Below are positions 16,478 through 25,661 of a stretch of 64,000 nucleotides of DNA, piece after piece; the stretch's first letter is position 1, and each line of letters opens with the position of its first letter. The translations under genes were made by a program, and so were the position numbers. The stretch covers positions 1 through 64,000 of the forward strand of contig CAZAZT010000002.1 in assembly GCA_964489645.1 (NCBI GenBank), read 5' to 3'. Origin of the DNA: JBEEPE01 sp964489645. Lineage in GTDB: Bacteria > Verrucomicrobiota > Verrucomicrobiia > Chthoniobacterales > Chthoniobacteraceae. The notes beneath the pieces were generated by a model. That model was not told the origin of the DNA and searched no databases. It was given only the letters and a program-made list of their open reading frames with translations.

Positions 16478-19400
16478 TCACTCGCGCTTGGAGAGGTATG
16501 CGAACAGGTCGCGAAGCGCCCCATCGTTCAACCCGTTCAATAAACCCGCCGGCATCAGCGAGACACCCGACGCCGTCTGGTTCTTGATGTCCACAGCAAG
16601 AATCCGGACGCTCTGCCCCGCCAAATCGCGCAAAGTCACTCCTTTGGCATCTTGCGCTTTGACCATGCCGGTCATCACCCGCCCATCCTTCAGCTCAACC
16701 ACATACGCGCCATATCCCTCACGGATTTCAAGACTGGGCGTCAGGATGTTCTGCAGCCAGAACTCCGCGCTGCCTCGGTCGTAGCCCGTCAGCTCCGGCC
16801 CGATATCCCCCCCTGAGCCAAAAAGCCGATGGCACGCCGCACAGCGCTCTTGGAACAGCGTCGCACCCCTTCCGGAGTCTCCCTCCCCCGCACGCAAAAC
16901 CTTCTGGATACGCGCCAACTCCGCCTGCGTCTCCGCCGTCGGCGCAACCGCGCTCAGACCCTTCCAATGCCGTTCCACCGCCGCGTCCAACTCCGGATCA
17001 CGAAACACCGAAAGTTGGCGGACACAATCCGCAGGCACATGCGCCACGGGAACCTTCCACTGGTCCACTTGCGCGATCAACCACCGCGCCCACTCGCCGC
17101 GACCGGATGCCACGCGAAAAAAGGATTCGCGGAACTGCCGATCCCCGGCCACCCGTTGCTCATAGTTCTCCAGCATCGCCTTGATCGCGTCCCCAACCGC
17201 AAACTGCTCCACCAAAGGCAATAAGCCCCGCTTGAGAGGGAAACCGCCCGCCTCCGCATAGACTTTCGCTAACGCGTCCGCAAGCCCCGCCGCTTTGGCC
17301 TCACCCAAGGCCCGGGCACGCGCCACTCGCAACGCCAGCGGAGCCTGCTTGTCCCTCAACTGCCTCACCCCCTCCGCCGCCGCCGTCTGGTCACCGGAAC
17401 GGATGCCAAGCCCCACGGCGTCATCCCCTCCACGACCGGACAACGCCCGACTCAGCGCGCCTTGGAAAACCGCACCGCCCTCCTCCATTCCCTCCTCGAC
17501 CCCCTTCAAAACGAGCGCACGCGCCGCATCGTCCGGCGCCGCCGCGTACAGCCGCTCACATGCTCGCAGGTTCAACTCGCCACCCGCCATCGCCCATCGC
17601 TTCGCCAGATCGGTCGCTAAAAGCATCCTGACCGCCGCGCGGTTCCAGAACTCACGCCTCGCGAACTCAGCCAACACCGCCTCCCGCCCCGATTCTGCAA
17701 CGGATTCCAAGAGCCACCAGAGCTGGAACCCGATCCGCTCATCCTCCGTTCCAGCCGCTGCAACAAGGACGGCCAACGCCTGGCTCTGGGGAAAAGATTT
17801 CGCCGACGCCGCAATCTGCGCGAGGACCTCGGCATGCTCCTCCACCGCCGCTCGATGGACCACCGCACTCACCACCGCTGCCCCGCCCTCTGCGGCCAAG
17901 CGAACTGCCCACCGCCGAACGTAAGGATCCGGATGGGAAACCGCAGCAGCGTGCGTCGAGGGATCCAAGGTCCCCGTCAGATGCAGCGCACACAGCGCAT
18001 CGAAGGCATACGCGTTCCCCTCCTGGACCAACAACCCCTTCAGCCGAGGCGCCAACTCGCCCAATCCGCGCCACCCCATCTCAAGAGCCGCCTGACGCCG
18101 CATCCACTCGTTCGGATCCGATAACCGCTCGATCAACCGTTCGGGCGCTTCCGCGTGAAGGTCGAACGGCTCGAGCCTGCGCGGCGCTTTCGATGACCGG
18201 ACGCGATAAATGCGGCCGTCCGCTTTGCTCCAATCATCCACCGGTCGCACGTGCGAAAGCCGTGTGTCGTACCAGTCCGCGAGGTAAACGCCCCCGTCCG
18301 GTCCCACCATCGTGAACACCGGCCGAAACCAGCGATCCGCGGTCGAGAGAAGCGGAGCCTCGTCCACGGTCCGGAACGTGGCGCCCGCAGGCTCCCGTCG
18401 ACTCGCCCACACAAGGTTCGCGTACGCGTTCGGCGCGATGATCCGTCCGTCGTACTCCGGCCCCAATGCCCCTCCTTCGTAGACCGTAAACGCCTGCGGG
18501 AAACGGCGTTTGTCGCCCTCGCTTTTCATGTGATCGAAAAAGTGGAACGCGTACGGATTCATCGGCGGCCCGTGTTTCCCCCAGCTTTTCACCCCGTAAC
18601 TCCCCGTCTCGTAATGCATCCCCCGGGTGTTCCCCCCGTTCGTCCCGGAGAACAATCGGCCCTTGCTGTCAAAGTCCAGGCTGAAAGTGTTGCCGCCTCC
18701 CTCCGCATAGATCTGGAACACCTTCGTCTTCGGATGAAACCGCCAGATCATCTGGCCCTCCCACCGCACCTCCTTCGTCGCGGACGTGCTCACCCGCCCC
18801 GTGGTCGTGCTCCCATTCGCCCCATAAAGCCATCCGTCCGGCCCCCACTGCAGGCTGTTCGCAACGCTGTGCGTGTCCTCGATGCCAAACCCGCTCGCCT
18901 CAACCACCGGATCGCCATCCGGACGACCATCCCCATCCGCATCCGGATAAAAGAGGAGATACGGCGCGTTCATCACCCAAATGCCGCCCGCCCCCGGGAT
19001 CGCAGCCGTCGCAATGTTCAACCCATCGATGGCGACCGCAGATTCGCGCACCCGTCCCGTTCCATGCTCCACGGTATGGATCGAAACACGGTCCGCACCC
19101 CGAACACCCCGTGGAGGCGGCTCAGGGACCTTGTCAAACCGAGCACGCAGGTGCTGGTCATACGCCGTGACCTTCAACCCCGCAGGGAACTGGTACTGCC
19201 GATACTCCGTGACCCACATCCGCCCTCGCGAATCAAACGCAAGGTAGAGCGGCTGTGCAATGTGAGGCTCCGCCACCAACAGATCCACCGCCAACCCCTC
19301 GCGAACTTCCATGCGCGCCACCGCCGCATCCGCCGAAGTCGGAGGCGTGTCGTCTGCGATCATCCCCCGCCCTTTGTAGGTCTCCATGATCTCCCGAACC

Positions 19401-19486
19401 TTCTCGTTTCCAGCAACATCAGCCGCCCTCGGTGTCGCAGCTAACGCACTCATCGACACCAGAGACAATAGGTTCCACAAACGCAT
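16478..19486 (-). CDS. PVC-type heme-binding CxxCH protein (membrane-bound dehydrogenase-like)
   Basis: A 1002-residue exported protein. The signal peptide is MRLWNLLSLVSMSALA. The first half is a beta-propeller of the sorbosone/glucose dehydrogenase-like type (LAEPHIAQPLYLAFDSRGRMWVTEY, DGPDGG and VYLADWYD repeats). The middle (about 480-830) is HEAT-like helical. A cytochrome c module has one CAACH heme motif at residues 882-886, followed by GGDIGPELTGY and a PSLEIREGY segment and the terminal LRDLFAYL. This is the PVC superphylum family whose substrates are mostly unknown and which is thought to oxidise a sugar or alcohol periplasmically. I chose the ATG at 19486 over a TTG at 19564. It is divergent from the PQQ-like gene at 19669. 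Confidence 0.88.
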   Translation of the reverse strand: MRLWNLLSLVSMSALAATPRAADVAGNEKVREIMETYKGRGMIADDTPPTSADAAVARMEVREGLAVDLLVAEPHIAQPLYLAFDSRGRMWVTEYRQYQFPAGLKVTAYDQHLRARFDKVPEPPPRGVRGADRVSIHTVEHGTGRVRESAVAIDGLNIATAAIPGAGGIWVMNAPYLLFYPDADGDGRPDGDPVVEASGFGIEDTHSVANSLQWGPDGWLYGANGSTTTGRVSTSATKEVRWEGQMIWRFHPKTKVFQIYAEGGGNTFSLDFDSKGRLFSGTNGGNTRGMHYETGSYGVKSWGKHGPPMNPYAFHFFDHMKSEGDKRRFPQAFTVYEGGALGPEYDGRIIAPNAYANLVWASRREPAGATFRTVDEAPLLSTADRWFRPVFTMVGPDGGVYLADWYDTRLSHVRPVDDWSKADGRIYRVRSSKAPRRLEPFDLHAEAPERLIERLSDPNEWMRRQAALEMGWRGLGELAPRLKGLLVQEGNAYAFDALCALHLTGTLDPSTHAAAVSHPDPYVRRWAVRLAAEGGAAVVSAVVHRAAVEEHAEVLAQIAASAKSFPQSQALAVLVAAAGTEDERIGFQLWWLLESVAESGREAVLAEFARREFWNRAAVRMLLATDLAKRWAMAGGELNLRACERLYAAAPDDAARALVLKGVEEGMEEGGAVFQGALSRALSGRGGDDAVGLGIRSGDQTAAAEGVRQLRDKQAPLALRVARARALGEAKAAGLADALAKVYAEAGGFPLKRGLLPLVEQFAVGDAIKAMLENYEQRVAGDRQFRESFFRVASGRGEWARWLIAQVDQWKVPVAHVPADCVRQLSVFRDPELDAAVERHWKGLSAVAPTAETQAELARIQKVLRAGEGDSGRGATLFQERCAACHRLFGSGGDIGPELTGYDRGSAEFWLQNILTPSLEIREGYGAYVVELKDGRVMTGMVKAQDAKGVTLRDLAGQSVRILAVDIKNQTASGVSLMPAGLLNGLNDGALRDLFAYLSKRE

Positions 19487-19668
19487 CCACCACGCGGTTG
19501 CAGCATCCGTGCCCCCACCCGCCGAGCCATCCGCTTTCCTAACACCAGACGAATTCCCCCCCAAGAAACACCCGCCTTGCAGATTTAGTCCGTATGCGTA
19601 CTATTTTCGTCCCGTGGCGCGTGCCCGGTACTGTTCCCGACTCAACCTCCCCCGACCACTGACCCGCT

Positions 19669-22215
19669 ATGCGTCATCTCCCGTCGTTCATCGCCCTCCT
19701 GCCTCTTCTCGCCGCCGCGCCCTTGCTCGGTGCCCCAGAAAAAAAGAAGGTCACCAAGTCCGCAGAAGGACTCAAAAATCCGGCAAAGCCTGAACCCGCG
19801 TCTTCCGAACCGGTCAAACCCGGAGTCAACGCCGTCGGCGCAACCATCGTCGGCGCCTCCGCCGCCGTCGCCGCTGTCACAGACATCTCCCAAGGCGTCA
19901 AAGGCTGGATCGATTGGCGAGGCCCAAGCCAGAACGGAACGTCTCCGGAAAAAGGCCTCCCAGAAAAGGTGGATGCCAAGTCCGCTCTCTGGGCTGTTCC
20001 GTTCCCCGGTCAATCCACTCCCGTCATCCACAACGGCCGCTTGTTCATCAATGGATACTTGGGAGAAGGCCCCGACCTCCAAGAGATCATCTCCTGTTTC
20101 GACGCCGTCTCCGGAAAGCTCATCTGGGAGAACCGACTGAACGACTTCCTGAGCGACACCATCTACCTCCGCTACGCCACGTCCGCCCCCGCCATCGATG
20201 CAGAAACGGGCAATGTTTACGTGCAGAACACGAACGGCGTCCTCTCTTGCTACACAAACGACGGGAAACTGGTGTGGCGTCACTCCATGATGGAACAGTT
20301 CGGGCGACTCACCTTCCCGAACTCGCGAACCGCCACCCCACGTATCGACCAAGACCTGCTCATCACGCGGGGTGTCACGTCCAACTGGGGCGCAAATGGA
20401 GCCGCAGGCGATCGCTTCTACGCCTTTGATAAACGCACCGGCGAGATCGTCTGGACAAGTTCGCCCGGTGAACGTCCTCAAGACAACACCTTCTCCCACC
20501 CCGTGTTGACGTGGCTGGATGGTCAACGGGTTCTCATCTCCGCGGGTGGCGATTCGACCATCGTCTGCATCAACGCCCGCACCGGTGACCCGGTGTTCCG
20601 GTACGCAGCAGCCAAAGCGGGCGCCAAAGGCGGTATCAATGCCTCCCCCATCATCCACAAGGGCTCGCTCCTCGTGATCCACGAATCGGAGAACCTCGAT
20701 TCCAGTGAGGTCGGCCGCGCGGCGTCTTACAAAATACCGACAGGCTCAAAAGCCCCTGAACCCGGCAAACCCCAAGTCTACGAAACGAAAGACCTAGAGA
20801 ACTGGCGCAACCCGCTGGGCAACCTCGCCAGCTCACCCTGCTTGGTGGGCAACACCCTCTACATCGTCACAGGGACCGGTGAAGTCACTGCAACCAATGC
20901 AGATACAGGTGAGATCCTGTGGAAGAAAAAACTCGCCGCAGAGCAACGTCAAAGCTCGCCCTTCTACGCGAACGGACTGCTCTACGTCGCCATGTACACC
21001 GCAGATGCGAACAGCGTCCAAGCAACCGCAGGCGCGGACGGAGACACCGGAGGGAATGGCGAACTGATCATCCTCAAACCCGGCGAACGGGACGCTGAGA
21101 TTGTCAGCCGCACGGTCCTCGAAGGCCGTTGCTACGGTTCGCCCATCGGCTACAACGGGCGCCTCTACATCCAGACCGACAAGAAGCTCTACTGCTTCGG
21201 CAAAACCGGTGACAACGCAGCCGCCAACGAGGTCGTGTTCAAGGACGACGGTTGGAAGTCCGTCAAACCCGGGCCCATCGCGAAGCTCCAGATCATCCCG
21301 AGCGAGATGCTCCTCAAACCCGCAGAAGCACGTCAGGTCCGCGTTCGCGCCCTCGATGCCAACGGCTTCACCGTGCAAGAAACCGTCGACCTCAAACAGG
21401 TGAAGTTCGAGAGCTACATCCCTCCCACCGCTCTGGTGAAAGCGACCATGAAAGGCGCCTACAACGACCAAGGGCAACTCGTCGCGGATGCAGCAAAAGT
21501 CCCGAGCGCAGGAGCTTATCAGGCCTCTCTCGGAGATGCAAAAGGGGTCATGCGCGCGAAGGTGCTCCCAGACCTCCCCGTGAAAATCGATTTCGAACAG
21601 ACCGAGATCGCCCTCAAAACCGATGCGCCTCCAGCGCCAGCTGTCCCGAACTCGCTCGAGCCTTCCACCCCGTTCGCCTACCCGCCTCTGGCATGGAACG
21701 GCGCGCGTTTCCGGTTCGAAGTCCGCAACGCCCCCGGCGAAGGCGGGACAAAAGCGCTTTGCAAAACCATCGACAACAAGTTGTTCCAACGCGGACAAGT
21801 CTTCTTCGGCCATCCCGAATCCTCAGGCTACACCGTCCAGGCGGACGTCATGACCGAGGGGAACAAACGCAAGATGAGCGAGGTCGGCCTCGTCAACCAA
21901 CGCTACCTCATCATCCTCAAGGGCAACTCGCAGCAGGTTGAGATCAGCTCCAACCAAGAGCGCGTCAAACATGCGGTGCCATTCGCGTGGACTCCCAACC
22001 AGTGGTACCACATGAAATCTCGCGTCGACGTGGCGCAAGACGGCAAAGGCGTGGTCCGTGGTAAGGTCTGGAAGAAGGGCGACCCCGAGCCCGACGCTTG
22101 GACGATCGAGTTCGAACACCAGACCGCGCACCGCAACGGGGCTCCCGGCGTCTTCTCGTTCACGCCGCAGGAGCAGCGCGCATGGATCGACAACATCGAG
22201 ATCACGAAGAACTGA
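19669..22215 (+). CDS. Secreted PQQ-like beta-propeller protein with C-terminal beta domain
   Basis: An 848-residue protein with a signal peptide (about residues 1-22, MRHLPSFIALLPLLAAAPLLGA) and then an Ala/Pro/Lys-rich linker. The main part, from about residue 80 to 520, is an eight-bladed propeller of the PQQ/BamB type, seen as WRGPSQNGTS, repeated LYVAxxxGxVxAxNADTGEILWKK and GxLYIQTDKKLYCFGK segments. The C-terminal 300 residues contain a FRFEVRNAPGEGG region and a concanavalin-like module with VGLVNQRYLIILKGN and WYHMKSRVDV strands. No heme motif or dehydrogenase active-site residues were identified, so enzyme activity is not claimed. It lies 23 nt upstream of the next propeller gene, and both probably share a transcript. 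Confidence 0.87.
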   Translation: MRHLPSFIALLPLLAAAPLLGAPEKKKVTKSAEGLKNPAKPEPASSEPVKPGVNAVGATIVGASAAVAAVTDISQGVKGWIDWRGPSQNGTSPEKGLPEKVDAKSALWAVPFPGQSTPVIHNGRLFINGYLGEGPDLQEIISCFDAVSGKLIWENRLNDFLSDTIYLRYATSAPAIDAETGNVYVQNTNGVLSCYTNDGKLVWRHSMMEQFGRLTFPNSRTATPRIDQDLLITRGVTSNWGANGAAGDRFYAFDKRTGEIVWTSSPGERPQDNTFSHPVLTWLDGQRVLISAGGDSTIVCINARTGDPVFRYAAAKAGAKGGINASPIIHKGSLLVIHESENLDSSEVGRAASYKIPTGSKAPEPGKPQVYETKDLENWRNPLGNLASSPCLVGNTLYIVTGTGEVTATNADTGEILWKKKLAAEQRQSSPFYANGLLYVAMYTADANSVQATAGADGDTGGNGELIILKPGERDAEIVSRTVLEGRCYGSPIGYNGRLYIQTDKKLYCFGKTGDNAAANEVVFKDDGWKSVKPGPIAKLQIIPSEMLLKPAEARQVRVRALDANGFTVQETVDLKQVKFESYIPPTALVKATMKGAYNDQGQLVADAAKVPSAGAYQASLGDAKGVMRAKVLPDLPVKIDFEQTEIALKTDAPPAPAVPNSLEPSTPFAYPPLAWNGARFRFEVRNAPGEGGTKALCKTIDNKLFQRGQVFFGHPESSGYTVQADVMTEGNKRKMSEVGLVNQRYLIILKGNSQQVEISSNQERVKHAVPFAWTPNQWYHMKSRVDVAQDGKGVVRGKVWKKGDPEPDAWTIEFEHQTAHRNGAPGVFSFTPQEQRAWIDNIEITKN

Positions 22216-22238
22216 AAATCCTCTCAACCCTCCATCAC

Positions 22239-23822
22239 ATGAACATCCCATCAAAACTCGGTCTGGCCGCTCTCGCTGCCTCCGTTCTCACCCTGCTACC
22301 CGCCTCCGCCCAGGATTGGCCCCAATGGGGCGGCAACGATCCAGGCCGCAACATGTTCTCCCCAGCCAAAGGACTTCCTTCCAAGTTCGTCCCAGGCAAG
22401 TTCAAGAAGAACAGCGAGGAGATCGACATCACCACCACCAAGAACGTCAAGTGGATCGCCAAACTCGGCTCCCAGTCCTACGGCAATCCGGTCGTCTCCC
22501 AAGGCGTCGTCCTCGTCGGCACCAACAACGCCACTCCGCGAGACCAACGCTTCAAGGACGACAAATCCATCCTCTACGCGCTCAAAGAAAGTGACGGCTC
22601 TCTCCTCTGGCAACTGACCGTGCCCAAACTCGCCTCAGGCAAGGTGAACGACTGGGAATATCTCGGACTCCTCGCTTCCCCGTACGTCGAAGGCGACCGC
22701 TGTTACATCGTCACAAGCCGTTGCGAAGTCCTTTGCCTCGACATGAAAGGCCAATCCAACGGGAACCAAGGCCCTTTCGAGAAAGAAGGCGAATACATGG
22801 TCGGCCCAGGAAAACCGGCGGCCAACGTCCTGCCGACCGATGCGGATATCCTCTGGAAATATGACATGATGGACGAACTGGGCGTGTTCCCGCACAACGC
22901 ATCCAACTGCTCGGTCATCATCGAAGGCGACACCGTGTTCGTTTGCACTTCCAACGGGCAGGACTGGACCCACGTCAACATCCCCTCCCCTCAATCGCCC
23001 TCATTCATCGCGCTCGACAAGAAGACGGGCGAACTCATCGGTGAGGACGACGCGGCGATCGGTCCTCGGATCTACCACGGCCAATGGACCTCGCCCTCCA
23101 TCGGGAAGGTCAATGGCAAGACCCACGTGTACTTCGGCGGCGGCGACGGCGTCCTCTACGCTCTCAACTCGAAACCCGCAAAGGACGGTGACACCAACTT
23201 CATCAAGAAGGCTTGGTGGTTCGATTGCGTGCCCGAGGATTACAAGAAGGACAAGAACGGCAAGGCGATCAAATACCCTGCTGCAGAAGGACCTAGCGAG
23301 ATCAACGCAACGCCGGTCTTCTACAAGAACCGGGTGTACGTCGCCATCGGACAGGACCCCGAACACGGCGAAGGGGTCGGCCGCTTGCTCTGCATCGATG
23401 CGACCAAGGAAGGTGATATCACCAAGACCGGATTGATCTGGGATTACAAGGCGATCAAACGCTCGATCTCCACCGTATCGATCGACCCGGACAAAGGGCT
23501 GCTTTACATCGCAGATTTCTCGGGCTTCGTGCACTGCTTGGATGCGGAGAACGGCAAGGTGCACTGGGTTCATGATATGCAGGCGCACATGTGGGGCTCG
23601 ACGTTCGTGGCGGACGGCAAGGTGTACGTGGGTGACGAGGACGGTGATTTCGTCATCTTGGAATCCTCGAAAGAGAAGAAGGTGATCGACGAGGTGAATG
23701 TTGGAGCACCGATCTTCTCAACCCCCATCGTGGCGAACGGCCTCATGTACGTCGCATCGCAGACGCACCTGTTCGTGATTGGCGAAGGGGTTCGCCCAGT
23801 CGACGCGCAAGCCAAGCCCTGA
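22239..23822 (+). CDS. Secreted PQQ-like beta-propeller protein
   Basis: A 527-residue protein with signal peptide MNIPSKLGLAALAASVLTLLPASA followed at once by a QDWPQWGGNDPGRN motif typical of secreted Planctomycete/Verrucomicrobial PQQ-like propellers. Blades are marked by VYVAIGQDPEHG, LLYIADFSGFVHCLDAENGKVHWVHD and KVYVGDEDGDFVILES. The whole length is accounted for by one propeller. No cytochrome domain is present. The paralogue upstream has the same fold but is longer. It is followed by a GC hairpin (23842-23875) before the MFS gene, so transcription may be attenuated there. Confidence 0.87.
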   Translation: MNIPSKLGLAALAASVLTLLPASAQDWPQWGGNDPGRNMFSPAKGLPSKFVPGKFKKNSEEIDITTTKNVKWIAKLGSQSYGNPVVSQGVVLVGTNNATPRDQRFKDDKSILYALKESDGSLLWQLTVPKLASGKVNDWEYLGLLASPYVEGDRCYIVTSRCEVLCLDMKGQSNGNQGPFEKEGEYMVGPGKPAANVLPTDADILWKYDMMDELGVFPHNASNCSVIIEGDTVFVCTSNGQDWTHVNIPSPQSPSFIALDKKTGELIGEDDAAIGPRIYHGQWTSPSIGKVNGKTHVYFGGGDGVLYALNSKPAKDGDTNFIKKAWWFDCVPEDYKKDKNGKAIKYPAAEGPSEINATPVFYKNRVYVAIGQDPEHGEGVGRLLCIDATKEGDITKTGLIWDYKAIKRSISTVSIDPDKGLLYIADFSGFVHCLDAENGKVHWVHDMQAHMWGSTFVADGKVYVGDEDGDFVILESSKEKKVIDEVNVGAPIFSTPIVANGLMYVASQTHLFVIGEGVRPVDAQAKP

Positions 23823-23841
23823 TCCCTATCCTCTGTTCCTT

Positions 23842-23875
23842 CGTGCTGCCGCTCGGATCGCCGCGCGGCAGCACG
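23842..23875 (+). terminator. Perfect 11-bp inverted repeat between PQQ and MFS genes
   Basis: CGTGCTGCCGC (23842-23852) is exactly complementary to GCGGCAGCACG (23865-23875), with a 12-base loop. No run of T follows, so it may be a Rho-assisted terminator, an attenuator or an mRNA-stability element at the border between the propeller genes and the biosynthetic genes. Confidence 0.55.
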
Positions 23876-23893
23876 TAACCCTCTCCTTCACGC

Positions 23894-25597
23894 ATGAGCT
23901 CTCAACCCGACCAAGGCATCAGTGCGCGCACGCGCCTCATCGTCCTCACCATCGCCAGCATCGGATTCCTCTTCGACACCTACGAGCTGCTCATGACGCC
24001 GCTGGTCGGGGTTCCCGCCATCGCAGAACTTCTCCAGCTCCCGCCGAACAATCCCATCGTCACCGATTGGACGGGCCGCATGCTCTGGATCTCCGCGCTT
24101 TGCGGCGGCGTTTTCGGGCTCATGGGAGGTTGGCTCATCGATCGTTTCGGGCGGAAACGCATCATGGCCCTGAGCATTTTCCTCTACTCTTTCTCGCCCT
24201 GCGCCGCAGGCTTCTCGTCCACGCTGCCGGTGTTCGTGTTTTTCCGCAGCCTCACGTTCGTTGGCGTCTGCATCGAATTCATCGCGGCAATCACGTGGCT
24301 AGCCGAACTCTTCCCAGACCGTAAACAGCGCGAGTTCGCGCTCGGTTTCACCCAAGCCTTCGCCTCACTCGGCGGCATCCTTGTCACAGCGGTGAACGGT
24401 TGGATCGTCACCCACGCCAATGATCTTCCGTCCCTGCCAATCCCCGATTTCCTGAACTCCCACGCCTCCTGGCGTTACACCCTCATGACTGGACTGCTTC
24501 CCGCCGTTCCGATCGCATTGCTCCTCCCTCTCGTGCCGGAATCGCGGGTTTGGCTTGAACGCCGCCAGTCCGGGGCGCTTTCCCGCCCAAGTCTCGGCGG
24601 GCTGTTCTCGCCGGAGCTGCGACGCACCACCTTGGTCACCGCCGCGCTTTCCGCTTGCGCCTATGGGGCAGCCTTCGGCGCGCTTCAACTCACCCCTCTA
24701 CGCGTCATCCCAGGCACCCCAGAACTCGCAGACCAGCGCAAGGAACTCAAACCGCTCCAAGATGAAGCAAGGCAGATCAACGCCGACCTGAGCAAACTGG
24801 ATCCCGCACTCAAAGCGGAGTACGCGGGAACCCCCGCCCTGCGCGACCTCGTGGCAAAGCGCGCCAAAAACCGCATCGCATTCCGCGCCGCCATGAAAGC
24901 CGGCGACAAAGAAAAGGCCGATCGGATCAATGCAGAGTTCAAATCGTTGGGCGAAGAACTCGACCGCCTCAGCGAAGCGAAGCCGCCAGTTCCAGACGCG
25001 CCAACGATCAAGGCCCTCATCACCGACCGCGAAAAGCTGCTGAAACAACTGGGCGACAATCGCGAAAAACAGGAGCCGCTCGACAAGGCAGTCAAAGCAC
25101 GCGGCAACCAAGCGCAACTGTGGCAGGAGATGGGCGGCTTGGCTGGGCGCTTGGCCCTCGCGGCACTCGTCGTCATGGCGGTTGCCCGCCGCGCCCTCCT
25201 CCGCATCTTCCTGATCCCCGGCCTTCTAGCCGTGCCTCTCACCTACTTCTCGCTGTATCACACCGGCGGCGCAGGGCTCGATTGGGGGATCGCCATCTGC
25301 GGTCTGCTCATCGTCGCGCAGTTCTCCTACTTCGGGGAGTTCCTGCCAAAAGTGTTCCCTCTGCATCTCCGCGGCACAGGCGGCTCCTTCGCGACCAACG
25401 TGGGCGGTCGGATGATCGGGACCTCCGCAGCATTCCTCACCACGAACGTGATCGCTCCGTCGATGCCAGGTGCATCCACCTTCGACAAAGTGGCTTTTGC
25501 TGCGGGGATCGTCGGGACCGCCGTGTTCGTGATCGGCTTCATCCTGAGCTTCCTCCTCCCTGAGCCGCCCGCTGAAGCAGCAGACGAGCGCCACTGA
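23894..25597 (+). CDS. MFS transporter with a long helical insertion after TM7
   Basis: A 567-residue major facilitator. TM1 contains GFLFDTYELLMTPL, in the position of the Asp-rich signature of aromatic-acid and sugar porters. The loop 2-3 motif GGWLIDRFGRKR is intact. TM7 (TLVTAALSACAYGAAFGALQL) is followed by about 135 residues (272-408) of charged, helix-forming sequence rich in Lys, Glu, Asp and Arg. TM8 then resumes at LAGRLALAALVVMAVA. In standard MFS topology the TM7-TM8 loop is periplasmic, so the insertion would face that compartment. The protein is about a third longer than usual. Its gene leads the ligase-reductase-ADH genes and probably moves their substrate or product. Confidence 0.88.
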   Translation: MSSQPDQGISARTRLIVLTIASIGFLFDTYELLMTPLVGVPAIAELLQLPPNNPIVTDWTGRMLWISALCGGVFGLMGGWLIDRFGRKRIMALSIFLYSFSPCAAGFSSTLPVFVFFRSLTFVGVCIEFIAAITWLAELFPDRKQREFALGFTQAFASLGGILVTAVNGWIVTHANDLPSLPIPDFLNSHASWRYTLMTGLLPAVPIALLLPLVPESRVWLERRQSGALSRPSLGGLFSPELRRTTLVTAALSACAYGAAFGALQLTPLRVIPGTPELADQRKELKPLQDEARQINADLSKLDPALKAEYAGTPALRDLVAKRAKNRIAFRAAMKAGDKEKADRINAEFKSLGEELDRLSEAKPPVPDAPTIKALITDREKLLKQLGDNREKQEPLDKAVKARGNQAQLWQEMGGLAGRLALAALVVMAVARRALLRIFLIPGLLAVPLTYFSLYHTGGAGLDWGIAICGLLIVAQFSYFGEFLPKVFPLHLRGTGGSFATNVGGRMIGTSAAFLTTNVIAPSMPGASTFDKVAFAAGIVGTAVFVIGFILSFLLPEPPAEAADERH

Positions 25598-25661
25598 ACC
25601 ATCCCTCCCCTCACCGACGCCGGTTGCCGACGTCCAAATCCGATCCACCACTAATCACGCA

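Noticed and set aside
18251..19444. 397-codon plus-strand frame opposite the PVC heme gene
   Set aside because: Arg/Pro/His-rich shadow frame typical of high-GC genes; the minus-strand frame has a signal peptide, a propeller and CAACH.
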